The position numbers were made by a program, and so were the translations under genes. Under the pieces are notes generated by a model, which was given only the letters and a program-made list of their open reading frames with translations, was not told the DNA's origin and did not search any database. 64,000 nucleotides of DNA from positions 5,807,501 through 5,871,500 of the forward strand of contig NZ_CP114035.2 in NCBI RefSeq assembly GCF_026898135.2. Reading direction: 5' to 3'. Below, one piece after another: positions 8,278-18,774 of the stretch; positions within the stretch are counted from its first letter, which is position 1; each line of letters opens with the position of its first letter. This stretch comes from Pseudomonas fortuita (lineage in GTDB: Bacteria > Pseudomonadota > Gammaproteobacteria > Pseudomonadales > Pseudomonadaceae).

Positions 8278-11200
8278 GGGGCTGGCTCCAATGGGCGATA
8301 CTCTGCAACAGCAGCGACTCCTGGTACGGTTTGCCCAGGTATTCGTTGACGCCGATGGCCATGGCACGGTCGCGGTGCTTCTGCCCGGTGCGCGAGGTGA
8401 TCATGATGATGGGCAGGTCTTTCAGCCGCTCGTCACGGCGAATGCGTGTGGCCACCTCGAAGCCGTCCATGCGCGGCATTTCGATGTCCAGCAGCAACAC
8501 GTCGGGGCGGTGGTCTTCCAGCAGGGCCATGGCATCAACCCCGTCCTTGGCCGTCAGCACGCTCATGCCGTGGCGTTCCAGCAGGCGGCTGGTGACTTTG
8601 CGCACGGTCACCGAGTCATCCACCACCATCACCAGCAACGCACGCCGCGGCGCCGGGCCGAGCAGTTGGCGCTGGGCTTCGCCGCCGGGCAAACGTGCCA
8701 GGCGCCGCTGCTGGCCGCGCAGCTGGCCGAGCAGGTCGAGAATCAGCACGACCCGCCCGTCACCCAGCAATGTCGCCCCCGATAACCCGGCCACCGCAGC
8801 AAACTGTGGCCCCAGGCTCTTCACCACGATCTCGCGGCTGGGCGACAGGCTGTCGGCCTGGATGGCGAACGACTGCTCCTTGGAATGCACCAGCAGCACT
8901 GGCAACGGCACGCTCTGCCCCAGCAGCGCGGGGCGCGGCACACCTTGCAGCAACTCGCCCAGGTAACGCAGCTCGTATTCGTGGCCGCCGTAGACATAGC
9001 GCGGCGTGTCCAGCTGATAGCACGCTGCGAGCTCTGCCGGCGGCACGCGGACAATGCCCTCGATGGTATTGAGCGGGATGGCGTACTGCTCTTCGCCCAG
9101 GTGCACCATCAGCGCACGGTTGATCGATACGGTGAACGGCAGCCGGATCAAGAAGCGTGCACCCTTGCCCTGGGCCGACTCGATGCTCATAGAGCCACCG
9201 AGCTGCTTGACCTCCTCGTGCACCACGTCCATGCCCAGACCGCGCCCGGAAATCTGGGTGATCTTCTCGGCGGTGGAAAACCCCGGGCGCAGGATGAACT
9301 GCAGGATCTCGTGATCGCTCAAGTCTGCGTGCGGATCCAGCAGGCCGCGCTTGATGGCCTTGCGCCGTACCGCGTCGAGTGGCACACCGGCACCGTCGTC
9401 AGTCATTTCGATAACGATATCGGCACCTTCGTGCAGCAAATTCAGGTGGATGGTGCCCTGCTCCGGCTTGCCAGCGGCCAGCCGTGCTTCGCGGCTTTCC
9501 AGGCCATGGTCGACAGCGTTGCGCAGCATGTGCTCCAGCGGTGCGACCATGCGCTCGAGCACACTGCGGTCCAGTTCGCCCTCGGCGTTGCCGACCACCA
9601 GTTCCACCTGCTTGCCCAGTTCGCTGGCCACCTGCCGCACCACACGCTGCAGGCGTGGCACCAGGCGTTCGAAGGGCACCATTAAAGTGGCGGTCAGGCC
9701 TTCCTGCAACTGGCTGTTCACCCTGGCCTGCTGCTGCAGAAGGCTGTAGGCCTCCTGGGCGCGTTGGGCCAGGGTTTCCTTCAGGTCGAGCAAGTCCGAG
9801 GCAGACTCGAACAAGGCCCGCGACAATTGCTGCAACTGCGAATGGCGGTCCATTTCCAGGGGATCGAAGTCGTCGTAGGCATCGCCTTCGAACGGCTGCC
9901 GGCTGGAGATCCGCCCCTGGGTCTCGTTATCCAGGCGCAGCAACTGGTCGCGCATGCGCTCCAGGGTGGTTTCCATCTCGTTGAGGGCGAACTGCGCATC
10001 GTTGACCTGCTGCTCGATGCGCCCACGAATGATCGAGTGCTCGCCAGCCAGGTTGCCCAGGTCATCGAGCAACTCGGCATCAACCTTGACCATGTCGCCT
10101 GCGGCCCGCTCTGGCGCTGCCGCCGGCAACTCGCTGGCGGCTGCCTCGACAGGCCCTTGGCCGGCCGCACTGTCGGTCAGGGCTGCGCTGCTGAAGTTAC
10201 GGATATAGTCGATCAGTGCCGTGGCCGCATGCAACGGCTGCCCCAGGCGTACGGCATCCAGCATGTGCGCCAGGCGATCATGGCAATTCTGCAACAGCGC
10301 GAACAGTGGCGGGCTCGGCGGCAAACGCCCGGCAGCCAGCAGCTCGTACAGAAATTCCAGTTCGTGTGCCAGGTCACCGATGGGGGCAATTTCAACCATG
10401 CGCGCCACACCCTTCAGGGTGTGCAGGTCGCGCATCAGGTTGTCCACCTCGACGCTGCTACGCGGGTCGGCCTGCCAGCGCGCCAGGGCGGCAGCGGCGC
10501 TCTCGACAATGTCCGAGCTTTCTTCGAGGAACACTTCCAGCAACTCTTCGCCTGGGCTTTCCGGCTCGTCTGGCAGTGGCTCACCCACCTCTGGCAGCGA
10601 AGGGTCATGCGACAGCCCCAAAGTACCGCTCAGGTCCATGTCCGGGTGCAGCGGTGTCACCTTGTCGATGCCCACCAGGCCGGTGGCATCCGGTGCCAAT
10701 GCCTGGTCCAGCAGCGTGCGCAGGCCATCGACCAGTTCCGGGCGTGACACGATGTCCTGCCCCGCCGCTACTTCGTCGAGCATGTCCAGCAGTGCCTCAT
10801 GGGCCCGCTGCGTGTGGGCGAAAAAGCGTGCATCGGCTGGCAGGCTGCCCTCTTCCACGGCGCCATACAGATCGAGCAAGGCCTCGCACACGTCATCCAT
10901 CTGCCACAAGTCGGCCAGGTGCGCGGCATGGCCCAGGCTGGTCATCTGGTCGAGCAGGGTATCCAGCGCGTCGCGCTGGCCGGGCTGTTGCTGCCAGCGC
11001 GACAACAACGACTCGGCATCAAGCAGAATGTCCATGGCCTGGGCCAGAAAACTGGCAACCAGCTGCGGGTCGCGCTTGCTACGCCGGGCATGCTGCGGGT
11101 CGTCATGCCCGCTGGCCAGGCGGCTATCGACTGCCTGGCCAACCGCTTCGATCAGCTCCGCGGCGCCAGGGATGGCGGCCAGTGGTGTGCTGTCGAGTTG

Positions 11201-13210
11201 CGCCAGGCCCAGATGGAACAGCGAGCGCGCGGCTTCCAGCCATTCGATCTCGGCCATTTGCAGTGGCAACTGATGGCCCTTGTATTCACGGGCCAGGCGG
11301 TCGAAGGCGGTGGCCAGCTCAGCGATCGGCATCACCCCGGCCATGGCGGCACTGCCCTTGAGCGTGTGCAGGGCACGTTGCAGGCCATCGCTGACCGGCG
11401 TGTCGTGGCCGTCGGCGCCCTGCAGGAAATCATCAAGGCTGGCCAGGTGGCCCTGCGCCTCACTGCGGAAGATATCCAGCAACTGCGGCTCAAGGCCATC
11501 GATACTGGCCGCCGGTGCATCGTTTTCAGCCAGGGCATGCAGGTGCCCGGCCAGTTGTTCGATTTCGGTCAATTGCGGCAGCTGGCCGGTGGCAAAGTCC
11601 GCCAGCAGATCGGGCAAATGGACGAACACCTGTTGCAGGGCCACCACGCCTTCCGGGCTGAGCGCGCTGCGGCCCTCCAGCACCCGGTTCAGCAGGTGCT
11701 CGGCGCCCCAGGCAAGTTCGGCCACCGCCTCGGCATGCACCATGCGGCCACTGCCTTTGAGGGTATGCAGCGCACGGCGCACTTCCCCCAGCGCCCCGCG
11801 CTGCTGGTTATCGGCACGCCAGCGCAGCCAGTGGCGCTCGATTTCCGGCAGCAACTCGCCCGCTTCCTCGAGAAACACCTCGCGCAGTTCGTCATCGATG
11901 CCATCGCCATTGGCATCCAGGCCCGCTCGGGCATCCGCCTGCGCACAGTGCACACCCAACGCCGCCAGGCTGGCACACGCCATGTCGATGAACGGCTGGC
12001 CATCCGCCAGCGGGTCGGCCACCCGCCACTGCAGGTAGCATTCAGCGGCGCTGAGGGCCTCGGCCAGGTGGGTCAGCTCGTCGGCAGGCGGCTCCTCCTC
12101 CAGGTGCTGCAACCAACGCTGCACATAGCTTGCACAGCCGGCAAGCAGCTCGGCCACGGCGGGCAGCATCAACATGGCCAAGGCCCCGCGAACCTGCTGC
12201 AACAGCCCTGGCAAGGGCTGCAGGCGCTGCCGGGGCCAGTCGGACTCCACATAGTCACCGATCAGGTCCTTGGCCTGCTGCAACACGTTCAGCGATTCGT
12301 TCAGCACCAGCTGGCGTATCTCGGCCAGGTCCGAGCCTGGCAGGCCGGCCTGGCCGTTTTCCTCCAGTGGGCCGACCATGCCATTCAGGGAGGCTTCCAC
12401 ATACAACAAGGCGCCCGCTACATCCATCAACACCGCGTCGTCCACGGCTCGTTCGCCCTGAGCCAGGGCCTGCAGCGCCAACACCTGGTCGATGATCACC
12501 CGCCGTGGTTGCTGGAAGCCCAGTACAGCCAGCGTATCAGCCACGTGGCGCAGCGGCGCCAGCAGGGCATCAAGCTGCTCGCTGTGCTGGCGGTCGCTGC
12601 GCACGAACTGGTCCAGGCGCTCCTTGATGCGCATAAGGTCGTCGCACAGTGCGGTCACCACCGAGCGCAGGGCATCGCGGCCCGGCCCGGCCTGCAACTG
12701 TTCGCGCCAGTTGCCCAGCGAGAGGTCGAGGTTGGCCAGGTCGTCAGAGCCGGCAAAGCGCTGCGCAGCACCGCTGATCAGGCTGGCCTGGGCCAGCGGC
12801 TCGATGCCACGGCAGGCGCGCAGCTGGTTGAGCAGCGGCAGCATCACCAATGGCAGGTCGTGGCGTGCACCGCGCAAGCGCTCAAGGTATGAGGGCAACT
12901 GCTCCAGGCCCCGGAACAGCGCACCCAGGCAATCACCCCGTGGGCTCACCTGGCCGTCGGCCATGGCCTTGGCGAACAGCTCCAGTTCTTCGGCCAGACG
13001 CGTCGCACCTCGCAGCTCGAGCATGCGCAGGCAGCCATGCACCTGGTGCAGGTTGTCGACCACAAAGGCGAGTATCGACAGGTCACCTGGCTCGCCGGCG
13101 AAACGCTCCAGCGCCTGACGCGCCTGGCCCAGGCAGTCGAGGATGGCAGCCTTGGTCCAGGCCAGCGCCACCGTGTCGTGGCGCTCGGGGCTTACAGCAA
13201 CAGATGCCAT
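8270..13210 (-). CDS. chpA: Hybrid chemosensory histidine kinase ChpA (short form)
   Basis: ChpA is the CheA-like kinase of the Chp/Pil pathway that controls type IV pilus extension and cAMP signalling in P. aeruginosa. This 1,646-residue version has an N-terminal FimL/Hpt-like helical region, then three canonical histidine phosphotransfer motifs, HTLKG at His482, His615 and His930. Degenerate Hpt-like repeats lie between. The kinase core follows: N box HMLRNAVDHGLE, G1 DDGAG, F box FSTAEKI, G2 GRGLGMDVV. Then comes a CheW domain and a C-terminal receiver with Asp1575 in LLLDIEMPRMDG. The P. aeruginosa protein is about 2,470 residues with eight phosphotransfer-type domains, so this is a reduced form. 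ATG 13210 has GAGGAAG upstream; a GTG nine codons earlier overlaps pilJ and is less likely. Confidence 0.9.
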   Translation of the reverse strand: MASVAVSPERHDTVALAWTKAAILDCLGQARQALERFAGEPGDLSILAFVVDNLHQVHGCLRMLELRGATRLAEELELFAKAMADGQVSPRGDCLGALFRGLEQLPSYLERLRGARHDLPLVMLPLLNQLRACRGIEPLAQASLISGAAQRFAGSDDLANLDLSLGNWREQLQAGPGRDALRSVVTALCDDLMRIKERLDQFVRSDRQHSEQLDALLAPLRHVADTLAVLGFQQPRRVIIDQVLALQALAQGERAVDDAVLMDVAGALLYVEASLNGMVGPLEENGQAGLPGSDLAEIRQLVLNESLNVLQQAKDLIGDYVESDWPRQRLQPLPGLLQQVRGALAMLMLPAVAELLAGCASYVQRWLQHLEEEPPADELTHLAEALSAAECYLQWRVADPLADGQPFIDMACASLAALGVHCAQADARAGLDANGDGIDDELREVFLEEAGELLPEIERHWLRWRADNQQRGALGEVRRALHTLKGSGRMVHAEAVAELAWGAEHLLNRVLEGRSALSPEGVVALQQVFVHLPDLLADFATGQLPQLTEIEQLAGHLHALAENDAPAASIDGLEPQLLDIFRSEAQGHLASLDDFLQGADGHDTPVSDGLQRALHTLKGSAAMAGVMPIAELATAFDRLAREYKGHQLPLQMAEIEWLEAARSLFHLGLAQLDSTPLAAIPGAAELIEAVGQAVDSRLASGHDDPQHARRSKRDPQLVASFLAQAMDILLDAESLLSRWQQQPGQRDALDTLLDQMTSLGHAAHLADLWQMDDVCEALLDLYGAVEEGSLPADARFFAHTQRAHEALLDMLDEVAAGQDIVSRPELVDGLRTLLDQALAPDATGLVGIDKVTPLHPDMDLSGTLGLSHDPSLPEVGEPLPDEPESPGEELLEVFLEESSDIVESAAAALARWQADPRSSVEVDNLMRDLHTLKGVARMVEIAPIGDLAHELEFLYELLAAGRLPPSPPLFALLQNCHDRLAHMLDAVRLGQPLHAATALIDYIRNFSSAALTDSAAGQGPVEAAASELPAAAPERAAGDMVKVDAELLDDLGNLAGEHSIIRGRIEQQVNDAQFALNEMETTLERMRDQLLRLDNETQGRISSRQPFEGDAYDDFDPLEMDRHSQLQQLSRALFESASDLLDLKETLAQRAQEAYSLLQQQARVNSQLQEGLTATLMVPFERLVPRLQRVVRQVASELGKQVELVVGNAEGELDRSVLERMVAPLEHMLRNAVDHGLESREARLAAGKPEQGTIHLNLLHEGADIVIEMTDDGAGVPLDAVRRKAIKRGLLDPHADLSDHEILQFILRPGFSTAEKITQISGRGLGMDVVHEEVKQLGGSMSIESAQGKGARFLIRLPFTVSINRALMVHLGEEQYAIPLNTIEGIVRVPPAELAACYQLDTPRYVYGGHEYELRYLGELLQGVPRPALLGQSVPLPVLLVHSKEQSFAIQADSLSPSREIVVKSLGPQFAAVAGLSGATLLGDGRVVLILDLLGQLRGQQRRLARLPGGEAQRQLLGPAPRRALLVMVVDDSVTVRKVTSRLLERHGMSVLTAKDGVDAMALLEDHRPDVLLLDIEMPRMDGFEVATRIRRDERLKDLPIIMITSRTGQKHRDRAMAIGVNEYLGKPYQESLLLQSIAHWSQPHA

Positions 13211-13233
13211 TGTCACTTCCTCAACGCGGCGCT

Positions 13234-15294
13234 TCACTTGGGCTCGGCAGGTGGCGGCAGGGTGAAGCCGGACACCGAACGGCGCATCTCGCTGGCCATG
13301 CGGGCCAGGTGGCGGATGCTGTCGGCAGTGGCCCCGGAGCCGGCGGAGGTCTGCGCGGTAATCTGCTGGATGACCGCCATGGTGTGTGAGATCTGCCCGG
13401 CCGACGAGGTCTGCAACTGGGCAGCGTCGGAGATGCTGTGGATCAGGTCGGCCAGGTTCTGCGATACGCCTTCGATTTCGGCCAGCGCCACGCCGGCATC
13501 CTGGGCCAGGCGGGCGCCGCGCACCACTTCGGCGGTGGTCTGCTCCATGGAGATGACGGCCTCGTTGGTGTCGGCCTGGATGGTGCGCACCAGCGCCTCT
13601 ATCTGGCGGGTAGCCGATGACGAGCGTTCGGCCAGGCGCTGCACCTCGTCGGCGACCACGGCAAACCCACGGCCGGCCTCACCGGCCAGCGAAGCCTGGA
13701 TCGCCGCGTTAAGGGCAAGGATGTTGGTCTGGTCGGCAATATCGTCGATCAGGCTGACAATGTCGCCGATTTCCTGAGAAGACTCACCCAGGCGCTTGAT
13801 CCGCTTGGCGGTGTCCTGGATCTGCTCGCGAATGTTGTCCATGCCATTGATGGTGTTGTGCACCACCTCGTTACCCTTGTTGGCGATGGCCACCGAGCGT
13901 TCGGCCACCTTGGCCGATTCGTAAGCATGCGCGGATACCCGGTCGATCGACTCGACCATGTCGCCGACGGCTTCGGAGGCCTCGCTGATCTGCTCGGCCT
14001 GGTGCTCGGAGGCCTTGGCCAGCTGGCGAGCGGTGTTTTGCGTGTCCTGCACGGCTGCGGCCACCTGCACGGCGCTGTGGTTGATGGTGGCCACAAGGTC
14101 GCGCAGCTGGTCTACGGAATAGTTGATCGAGTCGGCAATGGCGCCGGTAAAGTCTTCGGTTACCGATACGGTCACGGTCAGGTCGCCATCGGCCAGCTCT
14201 TCGATTTCGTCGAGCAGGCGCATGATCGCCTGCTGGTTGCGTTCGTTCTTTTCCGCCGTTTCACGCAGCTGGCGGTTGGTGGTGCGCACCATGACCAGGC
14301 CGATGAGAATGATCGAGGCCAGCGCCAGCACGCCCAGGGCATAGCCGCCCACAGTATCGAGGGTGCGCCCGCCGGCCAGGTTCTCGAAACCGTTGGCCAG
14401 GTGCGACGCTTCGTCGAGCAGGGTTTGCGACAGGCTGAAGATGTTGCCGGCAGCTTCGCGCACGCGGAACAGTTCGGGCGAGGTTTCGAGGATTTCATCC
14501 ACAGAACCGGCGACGAACTGGAACAGTTCGGCGATTTCCGCCAGCCGCGCGCGGGCGTCGGCGTCTTCGACGCGGGTTATCTGGATTGCCGCGTTGCCGC
14601 TGAGCATGCCCTCCAGCACCTGGCCAAAGCGGCCGGCATCACGGCCAAAAGCGTCGGCCGCCTGGGCTGCGGCATCGTCACCGGCCAGCACAGTGTTGAC
14701 CGAACCGAGGATGCGCTCGGCCAGCAACAACTGGCGCTGGGCCACCGCCACCTGGTTGGCCGGGGCGCCGCTTTGCAGCAGGATCTCAACCACCTTCTCG
14801 TATTCCACCTGCAACTGCGGCACGGTTTCGGCCAGCGTCGCCGCCACCTGGTGCAGCGACAGCACGGTCTGCTCGCTGGCCAGGATGGTGTCGGTGTTCT
14901 TGCGCAGGTTTTCCCAGTCGCGGCGTACCGATTCCATCTCGTCACGCACCGTGGGCGGCGCGGGCGGCAGCCCGGTGGACTTGTCACCCTGGCGCAGGTA
15001 GCCCCAGCGCCGCTCAAAATCGTTGCGCGCATCCGACAGCAGCTTGAATGCAAGGGCCTTGCCGGTGGCGGCTTCAGTGGCGTTCTTGGCGATGCGTTGC
15101 GACAGCACCCGCAGTTCCCCGGCATGGCCGATGTACTGCTTGTCGTAATTGGATTGGGTGTTCAGGTACGCGAAGTTGGCGAACAACAGGATGATCGACA
15201 GGATCAGGATCAAAAACAGCACAGTGATCTGCGCGATGCTGCGGGTACGCGGGCTCACGGTGGTCGCGGTAACGGAGGTGGCAGGCTTGTTCAC
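13234..15294 (-). CDS. pilJ: Type IV pilus chemoreceptor PilJ
   Basis: PilJ is the methyl-accepting-type receptor feeding ChpA. In the 686-residue protein, one membrane helix (about residues 20-42, [20 protein letters not shown]) is followed by the PilJ signature [19 protein letters not shown], a helical periplasmic part, a second membrane helix near residue 320, a HAMP region ([14 protein letters not shown]) and a signalling hairpin ([20 protein letters not shown]). The hairpin tip differs from classic receptors (AIQASLAGE instead of AIEAARAGE), as in known PilJ. The GTG at 15294 (protein MNKPATS) has AGGA nine bases upstream and lies 11 bases after pilI; a longer frame would overlap pilI and adds a non-conserved leader. 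Confidence 0.92.
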   Translation of the reverse strand: MNKPATSVTATTVSPRTRSIAQITVLFLILILSIILLFANFAYLNTQSNYDKQYIGHAGELRVLSQRIAKNATEAATGKALAFKLLSDARNDFERRWGYLRQGDKSTGLPPAPPTVRDEMESVRRDWENLRKNTDTILASEQTVLSLHQVAATLAETVPQLQVEYEKVVEILLQSGAPANQVAVAQRQLLLAERILGSVNTVLAGDDAAAQAADAFGRDAGRFGQVLEGMLSGNAAIQITRVEDADARARLAEIAELFQFVAGSVDEILETSPELFRVREAAGNIFSLSQTLLDEASHLANGFENLAGGRTLDTVGGYALGVLALASIILIGLVMVRTTNRQLRETAEKNERNQQAIMRLLDEIEELADGDLTVTVSVTEDFTGAIADSINYSVDQLRDLVATINHSAVQVAAAVQDTQNTARQLAKASEHQAEQISEASEAVGDMVESIDRVSAHAYESAKVAERSVAIANKGNEVVHNTINGMDNIREQIQDTAKRIKRLGESSQEIGDIVSLIDDIADQTNILALNAAIQASLAGEAGRGFAVVADEVQRLAERSSSATRQIEALVRTIQADTNEAVISMEQTTAEVVRGARLAQDAGVALAEIEGVSQNLADLIHSISDAAQLQTSSAGQISHTMAVIQQITAQTSAGSGATADSIRHLARMASEMRRSVSGFTLPPPAEPK

Positions 15295-15305
15295 GTTCGC
15301 AGGTC

Positions 15306-15860
15306 CTATAACGCCACATCGAGAAAGCCCGGCGCCTGGGCCAGGGCGAAGGGGCTGAAGATCGCCCAATTGCGTTCACGCGGGAAATGCCCCTGCACAA
15401 AACGAGCAGCGGCGCGCAGCAGTGGCTGCGGCGGCGACAGCTGCAGGCTGTCCAGGTCAAAGTGCTGCAAGCCCAGTACCTCGTCCACCAGCAGGCCGAC
15501 GAACAGGGCCTCGTGGTCCAGCACCAGTACCCGCCGTTGCTTGCCCGGGGCGGCGTGGCCCAGGCCGAAGAAGCTGCTCAGGTCCATCACCGGCAACAAC
15601 CGGCCGCGCAGGTTGGCTACCCCGCACACCCATGGCTGCACACCGGGGACGCGGCTGCTGCGCGGTTCACGCAGCACCTCGGCCACCTCGCCCATGGGCG
15701 CGACAAACCACTGCCCGGCAATGCGAAAACCGATACCGCTCCACTGTTGCAGGCGGTTGTCTTGCGGCGGTTGGTCGGCAACCAGCAGGCGGCAGCGCCG
15801 GTCAATGTCCAGCAACAGCTCGAAGGCGGTCAGCGACGCGCCTTGCGGGCGGGTGGTCAA
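15306..15860 (-). CDS. pilI: CheW-like coupling protein PilI
   Basis: A 184-residue adaptor expected to bridge PilJ and ChpA. The CheW core is clear: [55 protein letters not shown], with a C-terminal [16 protein letters not shown] that matches my memory of P. aeruginosa PilI. The best start is a TTG at 15860 that overlaps the pilH stop codon (TTGA arrangement), which implies coupled translation. There is no ATG or GTG that keeps the conserved N-terminal [12 protein letters not shown]. Confidence 0.9.
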   Translation of the reverse strand: MTTRPQGASLTAFELLLDIDRRCRLLVADQPPQDNRLQQWSGIGFRIAGQWFVAPMGEVAEVLREPRSSRVPGVQPWVCGVANLRGRLLPVMDLSSFFGLGHAAPGKQRRVLVLDHEALFVGLLVDEVLGLQHFDLDSLQLSPPQPLLRAAARFVQGHFPRERNWAIFSPFALAQAPGFLDVAL

Positions 15861-16222
15861 GCGCCCAGCACTTCTTTGAGCTTGGCGATCAGGTCGTCTT
15901 CTTCCACGGGCTTGGTCACGAAACCCCTCGCACCCTGGCGTTTTGCCCAGATGCGATCGGTTTCCTGGTCTTTGGTGGTAACGACCAATACTGGAATGGC
16001 GCTGGTCTCGGGGTCCTTGCTCAATTGCCGGGTGGCCTGAAAGCCGTTGAGAACAGGCATGACGATATCCATCAACACTGCATCGGGCTTTGCCTGACGC
16101 GCCAGCGCCACGCCATCGGCACCGTTGCTGGCTTTGAGCACCTCATGACCGTGCTTTTCAAGCCATCCGGCCAATTTGTACATCTCTGTCGGCGAGTCGT
16201 CGACAATCAGAACTCGGGCCAT
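15857..16222 (-). CDS. pilH: Response regulator PilH (single receiver domain)
   Basis: A 121-residue stand-alone CheY-like receiver. Acidic pocket residues lie in VLIVDDSP, the phosphorylated Asp in VLMDIVMPVLNG, the Thr in VVTTKD and the Lys in FVTKPVEED. In P. aeruginosa, PilH antagonises or resets PilG output and influences pilus retraction and cAMP. It is 47 bases after pilG and overlaps pilI. Confidence 0.92.
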   Translation of the reverse strand: MARVLIVDDSPTEMYKLAGWLEKHGHEVLKASNGADGVALARQAKPDAVLMDIVMPVLNGFQATRQLSKDPETSAIPVLVVTTKDQETDRIWAKRQGARGFVTKPVEEDDLIAKLKEVLGA

Positions 16223-16269
16223 GCTGTTTCCCCATCAGGAAAGTAAGGCCGTGCCATGGCGGGGCGCGG

Positions 16270-16671
16270 TCAGGGTGCGTGTTGTGGAGGCGCGGTAAAC
16301 CCGGGCACGTGGGCGCGGATCGCGTCGAGCAGCTCTTCCTTGCTGAACGGTTTGGTCAGGAACTGATCAGAGCCGACCACCCGGCCGCGGGCCTTGTCGA
16401 ACAGGCCATCGCGCGACGACAGCAGGATCACCGGGGTGTCCTTGAAAGCACTGTTGTGCTTGATCACGGCGCAGGTCTGGTAGCCGTCCAGGCGCGGCAT
16501 CAGCACATCAACGAAGATGATGCTGGGCTGGTGGTCGACGATCTTGGCCAGGGCATCGAAGCCATCGCTGGCGGTGATCACCTCGCAGCCCGCTTCACCG
16601 AGCAACATCTGGGCGGTGCGGCGGATCGTGCGCGAATCGTCGATCACCATCACCTTCAGGGGTTGTTCCAT
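16270..16671 (-). CDS. pilG: Response regulator PilG (single receiver domain)
   Basis: A 133-residue CheY-like receiver, first gene of the cluster. Conserved parts are VMVIDDSRTIRRTAQMLL, the acceptor Asp in IIFVDVLMPRLDGY, ILLSSRDG and FLTKPFSKEELL. PilG activates pilus extension and adenylate cyclase in P. aeruginosa. The promoter must lie in the 152-base gap shared with divergent gshB. Confidence 0.93.
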   Translation of the reverse strand: MEQPLKVMVIDDSRTIRRTAQMLLGEAGCEVITASDGFDALAKIVDHQPSIIFVDVLMPRLDGYQTCAVIKHNSAFKDTPVILLSSRDGLFDKARGRVVGSDQFLTKPFSKEELLDAIRAHVPGFTAPPQHAP

Positions 16672-16823
16672 AGACGCCTACCAATGGAAATTAGCTGCAC
16701 TTTTAGCATACTCCGGGTGGCCATTCCATCTGCGCCGCCCCTTGACCGGCGGCGTTCGCGGCGCCACCCTGAGCCACTTTTCTTTCGCCATCGCGGCCAC
16801 CTGCCGCCAAGAGGAACCACCCC

Positions 16824-17777
16824 ATGAGCGTTCGCCTCGGCATTGTCATGGACCCCATCGCGTCCATCTCCTACAAGAAGGACAGTTCGCTGGCCATGCT
16901 GCTGGCCGCCCAGGCACGCGGCTGGAGCCTGTTCTACATGGAACAGCAAGACCTGTACCAGGGCGAAAGCAAGGCCCGCGCCCGCATGCGCCCGCTGAAG
17001 GTGTTTGCCGACCCGGCGCACTGGTTCGAGCTGGGCGAGGAGCAGGACAGCCCGCTGGCCGAGCTGGACGTGATCCTGATGCGCAAGGACCCGCCCTTCG
17101 ACATGGAGTTCGTCTACAGCACCTACCTGCTGGAGCAGGCCGAGAATGAAGGGGTGCTGGTGGTCAACCGCCCGCAGAGCCTGCGCGACTGCAACGAAAA
17201 AATGTTCGCCACGCTGTTCCCGCAGTGCACCACCCCAACCTTGGTCAGCCGCCGCCCGGACATCATTCGCGAATTCGCGGCCAAGCATGTTGACGTGATC
17301 CTCAAGCCACTGGATGGCATGGGCGGCACGTCGATCTTCCGCCACCGGGCTGGCGACCCCAACCTGTCGGTGATCCTGGAAACCCTGACCGCGCTGGGCA
17401 CCCAGCAGATCATGGCCCAGGCCTACCTGCCGGCGATCAAGGACGGCGACAAACGCATCCTGATGATTGATGGCGAGCCGGTGGACTATTGCCTGGCGCG
17501 TATTCCGGCCAGCGGCGAAACCCGTGGCAACCTGGCCGCTGGCGGGCATGGCGAAGCGCGCCCGCTGACCGAGCGCGACCGCTGGATTGCCGCCCAGGTC
17601 GGCCCGACCCTGCGCGAGAAGGGCCTGTTGTTCGTGGGCCTGGACGTGATCGGCGACTACCTCACCGAAATCAACGTCACCAGCCCCACCTGCATCCGCG
17701 AGATCGATGCTGCCTACAACACCGATATCGGTGGCAAATTGATGGATGCCATTGATCGCAAGCTCAAGGCGCGCTGA
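16824..17777 (+). CDS. gshB: Glutathione synthetase
   Basis: GshB joins gamma-glutamylcysteine and glycine using ATP to make glutathione in the cytosol. The 317-residue length and ATP-grasp order are standard: N-terminal LGIVMDPIASISYKKDSS, substrate loop MRKDPPFDMEFVYSTYLLE, ATP-grasp lysine region VILKPLDGMGGTSIFRH, and the metal-binding FVGLDVIGDYLTEINVTSP near the C-terminus. GAGGAACC lies just before the ATG. It is divergent from pilG, an arrangement kept in P. aeruginosa. Confidence 0.96.
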   Translation: MSVRLGIVMDPIASISYKKDSSLAMLLAAQARGWSLFYMEQQDLYQGESKARARMRPLKVFADPAHWFELGEEQDSPLAELDVILMRKDPPFDMEFVYSTYLLEQAENEGVLVVNRPQSLRDCNEKMFATLFPQCTTPTLVSRRPDIIREFAAKHVDVILKPLDGMGGTSIFRHRAGDPNLSVILETLTALGTQQIMAQAYLPAIKDGDKRILMIDGEPVDYCLARIPASGETRGNLAAGGHGEARPLTERDRWIAAQVGPTLREKGLLFVGLDVIGDYLTEINVTSPTCIREIDAAYNTDIGGKLMDAIDRKLKAR

Positions 17778-17868
17778 CAGCCAACGCGAAGCTAAACCGC
17801 AGAGTGGGGTATGATGCCGGTCCTAATCGACTGAGCTGCTGCCCCGCCCTGCAGTTGCTGGATACCTG

Positions 17869-18774
17869 ATGACGCTGCCCGCTGACATCCCCTCCGACCT
17901 GCTGCCGCCCCGTGTTCGCCCGGTGGACCGGCTCGGCTTTACCCTGTTCCTGGCTGCCCTGGTGCACCTGGCGCTGATTCTTGGCGTCGGCTTTACCGTG
18001 GTCAAGCCTGCCGAAATCCGCCACACCATGGACATCACCCTGGCCACCTTCAAGAGCGAGAAAGCGCCCGAGAAGGCCGATTTCCAGGCTCAGGAAAACC
18101 AGCAGGGCAGCGGCACGCTGGACAAGAAAGCGGTGCCCACCACCACCGAACTGGCGCCGTTCCAGGACAGCAAGATCAACAAGATCACCCCGCCACCCGC
18201 CGCCAGGCCCGAGGTGGTACCCCCCCCTACCCCACAAAAGTCGGCGGTAGTAACGACTGCGCCCAAGCCGCAGAAGGTCGAACCCAAGCCCAAGGAAAGC
18301 AAGGCACAGCCCAAGCCGGCGGCGCCCGCGCCAGACTTCGACAGCTCGCAGCTGTCCAGCCAGATCGCCAGCCTGGAGGCGGAGCTGTCCAACGAACAGC
18401 AGATGTACGCCAAGCGCCCGCGCATCCACCGCCTGAACGCCGCCTCGACCATGCGCGACAAGGGCGCCTGGTACAAGGAAGAGTGGCGCAAGAAGGTCGA
18501 ACGGGTGGGCAACCTGAACTACCCCGACGAAGCACGTCGGCAACAGATCTACGGCAACTTGCGCATGATGGTGTCGATCAACCGCGATGGATCGCTGTAC
18601 GAAGTGCTGGTACTGGAATCGTCCGGGCAGCAGGTGCTGGACCAGGCAGCGCAACGCATCGTGCGGCTGGCAGCGCCGTTTGCACCGTTCACCGGGGATT
18701 TGGCCGAGTTTGACCGGCTGGAGATCATCCGCACCTGGCGCTTTGCCCGTGGGGACCGTTTGTCCAGCAACTGA
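17869..18774 (+). CDS. TonB-family energy transducer
   Basis: A 301-residue protein with the TonB plan: a short cytoplasmic start, one membrane anchor (about residues 24-45, LGFTLFLAALVHLALILGVG), a long Pro/Lys-rich periplasmic spacer (PPPAARPEVVPPPTPQKSAV and PKPQKVEPKPKESKAQPKPA), and a C-terminal TonB domain (RVGNLNYPDEARRQQIYGNL, with IVRLAAPFAPFTGDLAEFDR at the end). TonB transmits proton-motive force to outer-membrane receptors. The C-terminal domain is less canonical than in the main TonB; P. aeruginosa has a relative at this same locus. No exbB or exbD is nearby, so partners must be elsewhere. Confidence 0.88.
   Translation: MTLPADIPSDLLPPRVRPVDRLGFTLFLAALVHLALILGVGFTVVKPAEIRHTMDITLATFKSEKAPEKADFQAQENQQGSGTLDKKAVPTTTELAPFQDSKINKITPPPAARPEVVPPPTPQKSAVVTTAPKPQKVEPKPKESKAQPKPAAPAPDFDSSQLSSQIASLEAELSNEQQMYAKRPRIHRLNAASTMRDKGAWYKEEWRKKVERVGNLNYPDEARRQQIYGNLRMMVSINRDGSLYEVLVLESSGQQVLDQAAQRIVRLAAPFAPFTGDLAEFDRLEIIRTWRFARGDRLSSN

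Noticed and set aside
10799..12892. A 697-codon plus-strand frame opposite chpA (and a similar 673-codon frame opposite pilJ).
   Set aside because: Both are complementary to well-supported chemosensory genes, with Gln/His/Arg-rich composition typical of antisense frames in GC-rich DNA.
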